Of a DNA stretch of 64,000 nucleotides, positions 37,388-51,500 are shown piece by piece. The DNA is from Bugula neritina (Eukaryota > Bryozoa > Gymnolaemata > Cheilostomatida > Bugulidae): the NCBI GenBank assembly GCA_964035545.1, contig OZ037773.1:9587751-9651750 (forward strand), in the 5' to 3' direction. The translations under genes were made by a program, and so were the position numbers. Position 1 is the first letter of the stretch; the number at the start of each line of letters is the position of its first letter. Under the pieces are notes generated by a model. It ran no database searches and was not told where the DNA came from. It worked only from the letters and a program-made list of their open reading frames with translations.

Positions 37388-40300
37388 ATGTCTTACACTG
37401 TAGAGAACATTGTGAGTATGGATATGTTGTTGCATGTATTCATTAATAGTCTATAGTTAAAGCTATAGCACACATCTACTGCAGTAATTAAGCTAGAGAT
37501 AAAATCTTGATTAGGTATTTGCTGTTTATTGCAGCAGCTTTCATACTATATAACCTGTATAACCTATATATCCTGTATGGATAGAAATAAACGACTCGGT
37601 TTTATGTATCTCTTAGATTTATAGTTTTATAGTAAAAAAAGATTTTGTTGCATGTAAATCTATAGATTATTCAGTGGTGTTTTAATGCTGTGTAGTTTTA
37701 GCTAGTGCTAGCATTCCCTAGTCTGAGATTCAGCCTCTCTCTAGACAGTATATTCAGAGTAACACTCTTGTAACCTGTGGCCTGTTTCAGTTAAATAACT
37801 AAATGTAGAAGTATAGTCTTATGAAGATGTGAACTAGTAACTGGTGCATATATTTGCATACTTCACATAAAATTACTGTAACTGCTAATATATTTAGAAT
37901 ATTTATATCTCACATTCTACTTCCGCATTCTCCTAGCTGGTTGTTATAACAGAATAGCCTTAATCCTACCTACTAATAATACTTAGGGTTACTAGAGGAG
38001 GGCTTCCCAAATTTACTAAATTTCTAAGTTACAGATTACTTGTCATGTTTTGTCATGGTTCACTCATTTTTATCAAAATGAGTGATTTATGTTTAACCTC
38101 TTGACTACAAGAATCAGCAGTTACCATATGTTTATGTATGTGCATTACAGTATGTATATACAGTGTGTTACCTACAACATAGTATATACATTACAGTGTA
38201 TTACAGTATGTATAATTACAGTGTGTAGTGAAACTGTATACATGTATAATTACAACATGCAGATGCTATTCTTTTGCTGTTCATTGCATAGTCTAGTATC
38301 TTAAGCCCATCAGTAAATATCACTATACACAGTGAACTTAAGGGTGTTTACTTATTCCCTACTCTATGCATGCTAATTGGCTGAATGGGGTGGGTGGATC
38401 CCTGTATGTACAACCATTATGATTATAAGTTAGTTATGGTTATAAGTTATAGTTATGTCAAGCTAGTGCAGGTGAGATAGTCTCATATCTTCTGGAGTTA
38501 TTCCTTTAAAGATGCACTTAGTAATAGGTTGACCTCCATTTAAATCTGTGACCTTTCACAATCATCCTTGACCCTTCAAATTATTCCTTGACCTTTCACA
38601 TTAAACTTGGCATCAATATTTTTTGTTTATTGTTGCTAATCTACCACTGCCTGTTGCTATAGTAACAGCAACTTACTTCCTGTATTCTACTTCCTGTATT
38701 CTACTTCCGTTTGCAGAGTCTGCCATTTTGTCAAGCGATACCAAACAACCTCGGTGTTGGAGATGAGGTGGTGGTGAGAGGAAAAGTGAAGAAACATGCA
38801 GAGAGGTGAGACAGGCTTGTATAATGTGTAGCCTCTATCATCTTACTACATTATGCAATGTTATGTAATATTATAATATATGCATTATGTAATATTATAA
38901 TATCTGCATTATGTAATATAAGAATATATGCATTATGTAATATAATATAATATGCATTATGTAATACTATACAATGTTATATCTACTCATATAATACAGT
39001 TAATAAGCTTATAAGTAGTTAATGGTGAAAGATTTAAATATGCTGTTCGTGTATGTTTTATGTCATATAAAGTAAAGCACAGGACAAAGTGCTCAAGTAT
39101 TTATGCTGCAAAGTAGGTTGATGTGTGACTCACATAGCACTGTGTGTTACACCACGCAATGCGCTGAAGAAGGTCTTAAATGCTGCACTGCTAGGAGTGG
39201 TTGTAGAGTTATCTTATCAGTTGACGTCTCAATAGAGGATGTAGAAAGCTAATTTAACCACTCGGCCAGTGTCTTATCTCACAGTGTTGTCCCATCAGAC
39301 TCAGTTTATTGTTTTATAATCGGATGTTTGATATTGTAACCCAAGTTCTTGTTATATATACACATTGGTGTGTGCGGCTAGGTATCGTCCCTATCTTTCA
39401 CTGTATATTCAATGCTATAGTTAGATTTATGACTCCACCTTCAGGCATTTCACCTCTCAGCTTATGATCATTGCTCCATTTTAGAGATTTATTTACTGCT
39501 GTTGTCGTTTTGCAATATTCATTTTAGAATCTTGTTAACTAGCAATTCTCTTTGGTATATGTTTTGCCACGGATTTGTTCTTTTTAAAAGTTCTGCATGA
39601 TTCATCTTTTCTGCTGTAGATTTCACGTGAATCTGCAGACATCAGATGGTGACGACAGCGATAACGTGTCCTTCCACTTCAACCCTCGTCAGAACCAGGG
39701 GGAGGTAATAAGGAATTCCCGAGTGGACGGTGAGTGGGGAGAAGAAGAGACTGACACCCCCGACTTTCCCTTTGGTCCTAAGGCTAGCTTTGAGATTAGA
39801 ATCATATGCACTGAGTGGAACTACGTGGTGAGTTTATCGATTTGAGTTGTACTTGGTTGAATGAGTCATACTTGATTAACAGAGCCATACTTGATTACCA
39901 GAGTCATATTTGAATAACAAAGTCATACTTGATTAACAGAGCCATACTTGATTAACAGAGCCATACTTGATTAACAGAGTCATACTTGTGTATGCAGGTG
40001 TATGTGAATGGCTCGCACTTCTCTAACTATGACCACAGAGTTGTACTTGATTGACTTGAGTTATGCTTGGTTGACTTGAGTTGCACTTGATTAACAGAGT
40101 CGTACTTGTGTATGCAGGTGTATGTCAATGGCTCGCACTTCTCTAACTATGACCACAGAGTGGACTTGAGATCTGTCTCCCACATCTTTGTTGACGGAGA
40201 TGCCAAATTCACCGACATCGGCTTCAAGGCCCACTTTGTAAGTGTCTATACTCTAGAGTATATTTATATGTACATGTAACCTACTCTGTAAGTGTCTGTA

Positions 40301-43300
40301 TGTATACAGGTAACCTACTTAGTAAGTGTCTGTATATGTACATGTAGCCTAATTTCCTACTTTTTGTACACAAGATTGGAGCAGTAGATCAACCTCTCCC
40401 CTCTGCTTCTGCTCAATTATGATTGGATGCCCTTCGGCATACCATAACCTGGTGACAGCGGCCATTTATTTACTTATTTATTACGTAATATCTTCTCATC
40501 ATCTGCTGACACTAGAAGGTGGGAGCATTCATTACATCGGCTAATAAGTAGTGCCAGTCCAGATCTACACCTTTCTAGGGAGTTGCCTTTCCAGTCACAA
40601 TTGGCCATGTCTGTGACATAGGACTGTAGTTGTGGTGATTCAACTAGTTCAAGGCAAGGCAGAGGATAAATAAAGCGGAATTTGTTTTTAAAAATGAAGT
40701 CTGGGCCATAGAATTTGTCTGCCTATTGCTTTGGAGTTTTGAAACTAGGGACTAGCATGTTTTCCCTGTATAATTCTGTTTATTTAACTTGACTGATGGG
40801 TTTGTTAGCAGCATTCTAATACATAGGTGTATAGGTTTAGTGTAACCTGGTAAATATGCAAGACTATAACATTATGATATGGCTACATGAAGTTTCTCAT
40901 GTAATAAACAGAAATTGAACTTTTTGTGTTATTTTCGACACAATATTTTCGATACTAAATTTCACAAGATTTTGGGTCCAAAAGAAAGTAGCCTACTAGT
41001 TGATGTGTTTTTCTTATCACTTATAAGCATCACTACATGCTTCTTTCAGGGTGCTAGATACAAGAGTATCATTCCACACGAGTTGGTTCCAGGATCCTGG
41101 GTTATGGTTACCGTGGCAACTCACCAAACGCCTCACAGGTGCAGTATTTTACCTTCTCAATATCAGCCAACTTTTCGCGACTGATTAGCAGTTGTCTTAT
41201 CAAGTATAAGTGTGTCTGTTGATTGGCAGATTTGATATAAACTTGAACAACGAAGACGGAGATGAAGAGAGGGCCCTTCACTTTAACCCCCGCTTCTACC
41301 AAGGTGAGACGGTGAGGAACAGCAAGCTAGGCGGTGACTACGGCGATGAGGAAACAGACGGAGGTTTTCCCTTCGAGGCGGGAAAAGTCTATGACATCGG
41401 CATTCAAGTTCAAGAAGAATATTACAAGGTACGTGCCTTCATGGTGTCTTCATGGAACTGAGGTGATAACTCCTGAATCAAGCCTTCGTATATTCTCTAG
41501 TTAATAGTAACTCTGGATATAGTTTGCTCGCTGTCGTTATATGTTCTATTTGTTGTCTTTACGCGCTAGTCGCTGTCTCTATACTCTAGCTGCTGTCTTA
41601 ATACTCTAGTCAATGTTTCTATCCTCTAGTCAATGTTTTTATATATTCCAGTTGCTCTCTGTACACTCTTAACTTATATTGGTATTACATTTACCTGTCC
41701 AGGTGTACGTGAACGGGGAGCCATATGTCTTGTATGCCCACCGAAGTGCTCCTTCCGACGTGCACTTTATGACTGTCAACGGAGATGTCTCTGTGCTGGA
41801 TGTCAGATTCCTCGGTGCCTTCGTAAGTGTCCTTTGTGTGTGGAGGTTAATCATGTTCTGTGCCCACTCTATACTCACTAGATCCCATTGTGTAGGAGTA
41901 TATTATGTTATGTGAACAGGTAGATAATACATAATAATCTGGCATAATAATATTTTCATTAGATATATACCGTATGCCTACCTGAAAACTGGATAGATTT
42001 TATCATTTCTAATTTGTGTAAAGAAAGAAAATATCCCAAAGTGTAGAACACTTTGGATGCTCTGATATATTCAGCCGCTGCCATAGATGTTACGCTGTCT
42101 CTGTTTACTCTGTATCTACGCTGTCTCTGTTTACGCTGTCGTTTATTCACACAGGAAGACAACACGTACCGCCCAGTTCCAGGCCTCAAGGCTGGTGATC
42201 AGGTGACCATCATTGGCTCCGTACACGATGATCCTGAAAGGTATGCACTTCGACCAATCATAGCAAGTATAAAATATCACAGAGCTTCCCTTACATTGGC
42301 TGTTACTTTATTACCTCCTTTTTTCACTTCCTTTTCTCTGCTCACACAATAGTGGCTCTCAATGTTATTGGGACTTTTCATCTCTTGCAAGCTGCTGTTT
42401 ACCATCTTCTCTTGTGTTTATATTCTCAAATGAGCATTTTTGATAATTAAAGTATGATTATCATAGTAGCAGCAGCAGCAGTAGCAGTAGTAGCAGTAAT
42501 AGTGGTAGTGGCTGTGGTAGTAGTAGTGGTAGTAGTAATGGTTGTGGTAGTAGTAGTAGCAACACTATTTTAGTTGACTTTCTGCTCTGTTGACAGAATT
42601 GTGGTGAATCTTCAAGGTAAGACACCTGATGAGTCATCTTCTAGCTCAGACGAGGAGGAGAGACACACAGACATCCCTCTGCACTTCAACCCTCGCTGGG
42701 ATGAAGGTTTGTAAGGCCTCTTGTCATTGGCTAGTAACATTGTGTCAGTGTACCAAACTACTCTACACACATTTACTAAACTACTGTACATACATATACT
42801 AAACTACTGTATATACATGTACCAAACTGCTGTACATACATCTACTAAACTACTGTACATACATGTACCAAACTGCTGTACATACATGCACCAAACTGCT
42901 GTTCATACATCTACCAAACTACTGTACATACATCTACCAATTTGTTGTACATACATGCACCAAACTGCTGTACATACATTTACTAAACTACTGTACATAC
43001 ATCTACCAAACTGCTGTACATACATCTACTAAACTACTGTACATACATGTACTAAACTACTGTACATACATCTATACCTGATACACCGAGACTCATGTTG
43101 GAATCTTATGCCTCAGGTGAGATAGTGTTGAACACGTTTAAGAATGGAGAGTGGGGGGACGAGGAGAGATACCCCCTACCCGAGGCGTTCTATCCGGGCA
43201 GACAATTCCATATCATATTCAATGTCGGAGACGACGACTATGAGGTGAGAAACTCGGTCTATTGCTAGATGATTTGTAATTAGCAGTTGAATTACCTCTG

Positions 43301-43627
43301 CTTTGTTTTTAGTTCTCTAATGCCTAGCACCTTCTCATTGCATTATTAAGAGGTTATTTTTGTATTTCAATGTATAAAATGTTTAAAATAAGGTACAAGC
43401 TGTATGCTATTCTCTGTACTAGAAACAGTCTGTTTCAATATATAATTATATAATATTCGTGCTATTTTTAGATATTTGTGAATGGAGAGTATTTGGCCAA
43501 CTACGGCCACAGAATAAAGTCAAAGAAAGTCCGGTTCATCCAGCTGGCTGGTACAGCTTACTTCAGCTCCGCCAAACATTCTCAGAACGCATATTACATC
43601 AGCGATAATGGCTTCCTTTATCGATAA
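37388..43627 (+). CDS. galectin with three carbohydrate-recognition domains
   Basis: Eleven exons: 37388-37411, 38717-38805, 39620-39827, 40118-40237, 41050-41138, 41230-41428, 41703-41822, 42155-42240, 42597-42706, 43117-43244 and 43472-43627, giving 442 residues. There is no signal peptide, as usual for galectins, which bind beta-galactosides and leave the cell by a non-classical route. CRD1 (residues about 9-147) has HFNPR, VIRNS and WGEEE. CRD2 (148-283) has HFNPR and VRNS but YGDEE in place of the sugar-stacking Trp. CRD3 (284-442) has HFNPR, VLNT and the full WGDEER, plus an acidic Ser-rich insert (SSSSSDEEE). Each CRD ends with a [VI][YF]VNG strand exon. CRD1 and CRD2 share the same three-exon plan and phases; CRD3 has one extra phase-1 intron. 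Most galectins have one or two CRDs. Confidence 0.93.
38835..38975. repeat. AT-rich tandem repeat in galectin intron 2
   Basis: About five copies of ATGCATTATGTAATATTATAAT-like units of about 25 bases. Confidence 0.7.
39860..40163 (+). repeat. intronic repeats plus partial duplication of a galectin exon start (decoy exon)
   Basis: The intron carries tandem units of ACTTGATTAACAGAGCCAT type (39860-39985). Then the acceptor and first 45 or so bases of the exon at 40118 occur twice. The copy at 39998 reads GTGTATGTGAATGGCTCGCA, the functional copy at 40118 reads GTGTATGTCAATGGCTCGCA, and both follow TTGTGTATGCAG. After ACCACAGAGT the first copy runs into intron sequence and soon meets a stop (TTGTACTTGATTGA). 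It looks like a dead exon fragment with an intact splice acceptor. Confidence 0.8.
42462..42562. repeat. AGC/AGT trinucleotide repeat in galectin intron
   Basis: Imperfect AGCAGCAGCAGTAGCAGTAG to GTAGTAGTAGTAGC tract ending about 35 bases before the acceptor of the exon at 42597. Confidence 0.8.
42745..43075. repeat. 23-bp minisatellite, about 14 copies, in galectin intron
   Basis: Unit ACTACTGTACATACATCTAC plus CAA, with variants. It lies between the exons 42597-42706 and 43117-43244. Open frames across it are artefacts. Confidence 0.85.
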
Positions 43628-43889
43628 ACTGTCAGCAATAATGGCTTCCCTTATCGATAAACTGTCAGTGACTATCGATAGAATAGCAGACATAAGTTTA
43701 CTATTTTCAGTTAATTGGTTTCCTTAATTTTTATTTTTGTTAATGAAATGTAGCAAAAAGCATATACATTTGATGATTATAGTACTTAGAGTTGTCTATA
43801 CATGGCGGGTTAGTTCCATGTGGCTTAGTTTTGGTTACAAATCACTCATAGTCTTGTAGATTTTTTTTATTTTGAGAACTATTTGAACA

Positions 43890-43895
43890 AATAAA
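43890..43895 (+). terminator. polyadenylation signal AATAAA of the galectin gene
   Basis: AATAAA about 265 bases after the galectin stop; a second AATAAA lies near 43918. The convergent neighbour ends at 44448. Confidence 0.45.
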
Positions 43896-44447
43896 TTACT
43901 CTTTTAGGATTCTATATAAATAAATGTTTGTTTATTCCAGACATATATATCTATTATTACAGACAACATGGTTATATAATTTTAGGCTATCCATAGAACA
44001 ACAAAAAGGGAGCCAAGAAATTTAAGAACAATTTTTTTTTTTAATTTAATCCATATTCAAGAACAACATAAAATTTATATAATGCATATAACAGTTCAAT
44101 GATATATTTCATAGATATTAGAAGCTTCCATATCCTTGCATTCATTTAGCTGTCACAACAAACAAGTTGAATAAGGTATGACTACACATCACTAGGAAAT
44201 ACCACAAAGTATATAAACCAACCAATCAGAATTTTTGTATTTTGAAGTTTCGCAAAAGGTTATAGTGCCTGCCTTTCTTAAACAAAAGCATTTGAATGGA
44301 CAGAAATGATGAAGAACCATGACAGTTGAAATAAAATGATTACAGTTAGATCTTTTTAGATAATGAATTGATATAGAAAGCAGTGATATTTAGTTAGAAT
44401 AAATTGCTTGGATACCATATCTAGATTTTCATCAACAGCAAGACGGA

Positions 44448-46443
44448 TCAGCAGGTTGAAGGGTGGCCAGAGCAAGTCTCTACTGACTCCACACGTAGCT
44501 CTTCTATGAAAATGTGGAAGGAAGAATAATACCCAGTCTGCACTGTAGAGTAGCCATATTGGTTCTCAACTGCATACGATATTTCCTTTGCCCCGGACAG
44601 TAGGCCGTGACATATTCCACTCACTAAAAGTACTTTACAGTTACAAAACAAACTTTGACCTTTGAAACATCTAATCGTACAGTGAACCATAATTAGCTAA
44701 ATTGAGTAGAGATCAAGATGCTATGGTATAGAGTTGCTAAGAAACTGTTGAATGGTTAACATATGAATACAACTCTAGCAACAAAGTAACTGCTTCGGTC
44801 CAGTAAATAGTGTAGTACAAATAGAGTTTTCTTCTGTTTTGTCAAAATATAACACAGTCAAAGAAACCAGATTCGATTCTTCTGTTACCTTGCATGGGGT
44901 GGTGATAAGCCGTAGTATGATCAAAGTGATTCGTTCCTTCTATTTTGCCAGGAGATGGACAATCTTGTCTATTAATTTTAAAGTACCTGCAACAGTAATG
45001 TATCGTTACCACTCAGGTTAAAATAGATTGAAAGATTTAGTAATGATTTTGCCAATATAACATACCCAAAAATAGTATTTGACTATATGAGATGCAACTA
45101 ATTTATATAAATTATTTCATTTAACTCATTAATATGTTTAATTTATTAGCCCACCATGATGTCTAGAAAACTAGCCATTAAAAATAAAATAATCATTCAA
45201 AAAATCAATTAAGTATACATTGATTATTACTATTATTGACATCTAGTTTGTGAAACTATTAGCAAACCAATGAATCATGTTTCAGGGTAACTTTCATGAA
45301 AATAATGACAACTAAAACAAACCATCTGACTGAAGATGCAGGTGACACCGTACTCTCTCTAGTCACGTGATTGCCGCTTGCTGTTAGCCTCAATGCCGTG
45401 TCGGAGTGATATTTGTTGTAGGTGAAGGTCATTATGTCACCTAAATTTATATCGAAGTTGGCTTTCCACCAGTGATATCTTGTCAAATAACCACTGTGTG
45501 TTCTGTACAGCTGACTACCAACTCTAACTATAATATACAATAACGTTAAGATGAATGCATCTCTCCTTCTAGATCTTTCTATTTACATTCTGACTGCTGA
45601 AATTCAAGTCTATACAATACAAGGCATTTGTCAATTAAAATATTTGTTACGAGCAAAAATTTCTTTCTGACAAAATGCATCAAATAAATTGTAAGGTTCA
45701 TGCACATAACATTATCATATGTTAAATATTATAATTATAGTGAGTATACATGAAAACCTGCAAGGCTATATTAAGAGCATTGCACAATGATATAAAACAA
45801 CAATAATGAGTCCTATAAAAACAACATTTAAATAAAGAAAACTGCCAGAGCCGGGTATGAGCATTTCTAGATAAACTAATGAGGTATTAATACAAGGAAT
45901 TATTTAAAGAACTCTTTAAAATAAACCTCCATCTACAGCCTGCTTCAGTCTGACTTCCTCAATGTGGAGGTTGGACACAGAACTTAGTCCCCCGGTTAGT
46001 ATTGGAGTCGGTTGAAATCCAGCGACGTCCGTACACTGGCCAATTTTCACACTCAGAGAATGAACACCAGCTTCTAATACATTGTCGCAAATCCCTTCAG
46101 CTGAAACCAGAAGTAAACTAGCTGGGATGAAAGGTCAACAAAGAAACATCAAATTTATTCATCTCTTACAGGCAATTTGTCATGGCTATTGAAACTTTTG
46201 TCAAATTTGGTTTTAATGTAAAAATTATATTATTTTTAGGCATCTATATTATACAATAAATTTTCAGCTTTAAATAGTTAGTTTTAGCTTTTTTGAAACA
46301 AATTATACTGTATATGAACAAATATAATCATTAGTATATTATGATGATTGTTTAATAAATTATTAGCTTTTAATCAACTATGTGGCCATTAATTTAAACA
46401 AGGGGGAAAAATTGAAAATAACTAATTTTTATTTCTAAGTAGC

Positions 46444-46480
<37 letters not shown>

Positions 46481-48481
46481 TTAAATTACAAACCTATATA
46501 TAATTATGTTTGCTGCATTTATTTCAGATCTATATTAATTTCTGTAGAAAAGCACTAACCTGTTCTCACTCTCCCGTGATCTTTCCAGTAGCTGTAGCGA
46601 TTGGTGGATAAATGAGAGATGATGTAATCTAGCTGAGGGTTACATTCCATGTCATCTATTGTAATGTACCTGACAGCAATGCGGACACAATCTCAGTGAT
46701 TAAATCAAATAATCAAAAATGTGTTGCCAAAACCTGCATTTCCCAGAATGCATTATGATTAGTTTTGTGTTAGAAAAACCGCATTTCAGCCATTTATCAG
46801 AGCACAAAATTTGTGTAGTAAAACATAATCAATTATTAAACATCTCTGTGTTTCAAATAATTATATGCTTGTTTTTCTTACCTTTAACAATAAATATGTC
46901 GAAAAATTATCTATTGTGTTACAATAAAACAAAGAATATTTTATGTGAATGCCACACATCTAAATATATGGAATTGTCCCACTAAATACGCAGCTAATGA
47001 TAGGAAGTTGTTTCCTTTAAATAGAAGTTGTAATGTGTTTGTGTTGCAAACAATGTAGCTAAATATATTATAAGTAGCTGATAACCGGTTTATAAAGCTA
47101 AATAATTATAACAGGAAATGTATGACATCAGAGCTATAGTAGCTAGTAGCTAATAGCTAGTAGCTAGAGCTATTAACAGCACAAAACTGCCAATATCCAA
47201 CTCCTTACATACTGCCTGGTGGGTTACTCACCATCGAGCACAGTGTAAGCTGTTAGAGGACTTAAGGCTGATCGATGTCAAGGCACTGAATTTGATTCGC
47301 AAACTGCTGTCATCAGCCATCTTTTCAAATGTAACAGTCTAAGAATTGAAACAGGTGTCATGTAATGTGTACATTATATGTTTTATAAATTAGACATTTA
47401 TTAAGAGATATTCAATGTATTAGGTTATAGGTAATATGAAATAGCTATGTGTTGTATAATAAGCAGTAATATATAATATTATTTATTTTGCAATAATTTT
47501 GTATGATGCAATAATGAAATTATTGGTGTAATATAATCATATTTATGCATTATTTATTAAATATATTTAATGTAAATGATATACTTAATGTAAATGATAT
47601 ACTTAATGTAAATGATATTCCTAATGTAATTGCTATGTAATTAGTATGTAATTTAATCCTTGGAAATAGTAAAGGAAATAGAAATGTATAAAATGGACCA
47701 GTAAGTCAGCGTAAGAAAGTCTCTAAACTCAGTGAGTTACAAACTTCAAGTATAGAAGGGTAGATAACTTCTTAGTCAAGATTGTATGCATAACAAGCCT
47801 CTTTATAGTTTGCTGTATAAACAAATCAATTTGATAGCAATACTAATTGGAAGTGACTTGCAAATGTGCAATTAACACTAAAATAGTTTCATGTATTTTT
47901 ATTTCTTAAAGTCAATAACTACGTGATGCTAAGTGAGTAGATCTTTATAGTTTCGATCAGAAAGATTTGAGATGTTGTCACAAATTATGACAATAATACT
48001 TTGATAGTAATATTACCCTGACAGCTGTATGATATTATTACCTTGACAGTGCGATATTACCTTGAAATTGATACTACCTTGATAGCTAGTATGATATTAC
48101 CTTGACAGTATGATATTACCTTGACATTGATACTACCTTGACATTGATATTACCTTGACATTGATACTACCTTGATAGCTAGTATGATATTACCTTGACA
48201 GTGCGATATTACCTTGACATTGATATTACCTTGACATTGATACTACCTTGATAGCTAGTATGATATTACCTTGGCGGTGTTATATTACCTTCAGAGTGAC
48301 GTTAGTCAGAGACAAATCTTCGCTGCCAGCAATTAGCTCTGTCCAAGTGTAGTACTGGTAGTTAAATACATTCAGCAGAGGACAAGGCTTTGCCAAACCA
48401 GCTGCAATATGTGCTTTATATGAACAAATATTGTACCTGCATAGTCTGAGCTGTGCTTTATTTCCAGTATATATTTTAGCC

Positions 48482-48526
<45 letters not shown>

Positions 48527-51500
48527 ACGTATGTCACATCACTAACACATATGTAATGTGTCACATGACTAACATGCATGTCACATGACTAGCATATATG
48601 TCACATGACTTGCGCATGCGTAATATGTCACATGATTACCACATATATGTAACATGACTAGCCTATATGTCACATGACTAACTAAGGTGACAGATTTGTT
48701 CTTGCATTGTATAGGCAGTGACTATAGTAGTATTGTATTGTGTATAGATTCTATAGTAGTATTGTATATTGCTAAGATGAAAACAATTGAAATACTTTCA
48801 AGACGTTGAGATGTGACTTCCATAAGCAGCATGGTTCTGGCGTACCTCCAGCCAGTTAGAGTAGGGGAGGTTGAGTAACCTGAACAATGACCAACCACAA
48901 CGTCAACCTCTATGTTCCCCGCCTCCAGACCATAACAGGTTCCGTCAACTAAATCAACAGAGGGGGATAACTTACAACCAAGCTTCAAAACCAGTTCTAT
49001 ATAGAATGTAAAACTATGGCAACAATATATTATTGATGTCTGATTTGAGCCTTTTAATTATTTTCTTGTGAATCAGTTCAGGTTCTGCTATAATAGACTA
49101 TATCAGCGCCCAATACGTAGTATGCCAGTATTATTAATCAAATGCATAGCTTAGCTAATAACTATAAATAATAGTAATAAACATATTGAATCCACATGCT
49201 TCGTGATGAGGTTGTCATTTTCACTGATGGAGTCTCTATATATCAGGTCATATATTGCAAAAACCTGTTAAGATTGTAATAAATATATCACTATTTTATT
49301 TAAACCATTTGGGCAGTTACATAAGTGATCTAGTGTTTATATTTAATGTGCTTTTCAAAATGCATGAGTTACTTTAGCACATCATGAGTCCAACTGCTGC
49401 TAATGAAACCTTTATGGCAACAGACATTACAACTTCTAGTCTATTTGTGGTAGAGTTAGAGTCTTTAATTCTTCAATGAGAATAAAGTGCTTGTGTATTT
49501 GTAGGAGGTTAATTAATTTATATAGATATACTTTTCAACTTAGAAAAACTCTAGTCATGAGATATTGTTGCAGCTAAGAAGTTCATTCATAACTCAACTA
49601 TATATACAAGCATTTTTCTTACTGTCAATACTCCGGTAGAGTCTTCCGGTGTCGGCAGTATAATCCAGAAACTCAATAGATGCAGGGTCAGAGCAACTGT
49701 GACCATCAAAGGTCAAGTACCACCTGTAGCACCCTGCATAGCCGAGGTGGGCGCCAACCACCATGTGTAGAGTTACTCTTAGTCCCGAGTCGTTGGATCT
49801 TTTGGGATACGTCAAACTCTAAACACATGTATTTGTAACTTTACTAATTTTATCTTTTCCAGTTTACTAGCAAATCTATGGGCATATTATAACTAATGCT
49901 GATAAATGTCGAAGTATGGCAAAAACACTGTTTGCTGTAAAAGTTGGTAACAAGAATATTATCACAAATTGATCACTAGAGTAAAGTTTCGTTTATACCT
50001 CTGCTATAAAACAATGAAAGTGAACATTTGAAATTGAGAAATAACAAGATGGTGTACTGCAGCTACTAAAAATTAGAATATTATTTAATTTAATTGTTTT
50101 AGGCTATTTTTTATTCAAGAAAAAATATGATTTACTGCTTACAACTATATGAGTCATGAATTACCAAATAACGTCTGACGAGTATTTGAATTTGAAAAAC
50201 TTACCATAACCTTGCCTGAGTTGGTGGTGTCTGCCAAACTGGCCCAGTAATGTCTCAGATTCTGGTACTCTTGGAGAGCGTCACATTCACTTCTACCATG
50301 TTCAGCTAAATATTATACTTATAAGTAGGCCATGATATTTGCTTATAGTTTGATTCATGTCAGCTAAATATAGTATACAGAGAGTGACATGATATGTCTT
50401 TAGTCATTGGTTCATGTTTAGCTAAATTAAGATTATATGATTTATCTACTAAGTTTGGTTTATGTAACAATAGAGCGCATACAAACAGAATATACGAAGT
50501 AGAAAAAATTTGGGGGGTACGAAGCAACAGTCCTGTTGCTAGTCAGCAGAAATGAATGAAAAGATTAAAGAAAAACAGAAATTACCTGCAAGATATGTTT
50601 TAGATTCAGCATAAAACATGAAGTTAACCGTCCAGACACTAATTGTGGGAAACTCACCAACACAAACTGGAGAAGTTAGTTCTTCTTCCATTGAACCTTT
50701 GAAACAGACTTCCTGCTCACTGCATTCCTTTCCGTCACAGTTGTCATGCTATATATTAAGATAAAATATTTGCTATTGCTAGTCTACTATAATAACTAGT
50801 CTGTATATTGGAAGGTGTTCAGATATAGTCATTGGTATTAAAAAAGCTAAAAATGAAGTGAACGTTACATTGTTAATTATATAAAGCTTAGATATATATA
50901 ACTCAAATAGCTTTATTTTATGAAACATGGATGTATATAGATTAAAAAACTGCTATTTAAAATAAGTTGTAAGGTATAATATACTAAGCTAGTTATTTTG
51001 TTTGTAACTTAGTTGAAATACAACAGAAATCCTGTGATGCAACAATTATTTGGTAGATTTCTTTCAATTTTATGGATGTTTGCTCAAAATTTTACAATGC
51101 AGCTTAAAATAAAATCACAAATTAAATATGCTTTTATGCATGAGTTTGCTATAACATTTTAGTTGGTAGAAATATTTAGATATATTTAAATTAGTTTCAA
51201 AGTTTGGTCTGGGTAGGAAACCCTCCTCAAAGTAAAGCAATATCCTGAGGATACAGACTTAGAACTCAAACCTGGCCTGACGTAAAGTACTCAATCAAAT
51301 CTCCTGTTACAAGAAACTCAGTCTCAGAGTCAGAGTCAGTCTCAGAGTCAGGTTTGTGAGGCATAATCTCGTAGCATTTTCCTAAAAGTATTCAGTATTA
51401 TTTTACAACTATAGGCTATAATAAAATACGTATAATATGTATATAATATTAGACAGCTGTTGTGGTTGACAAGACAAGTGGTGTTTCAGCTCTATCTATA

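Noticed and set aside
40380-40690. Higher-complexity stretch in a galectin intron that might be a transposon fragment
   Set aside because: No second copy in the window, no terminal repeats and no coding similarity that I could see.
42721-43081. Two plus-strand open frames with His/Thr/Tyr repeats
   Set aside because: 23-bp minisatellite in a galectin intron; flanking exons join in phase 1 without it.
46719-46985. Plus-strand 88-codon open frame
   Set aside because: Lies within an intron of the minus-strand CTHRC1-like gene; no domain or context.
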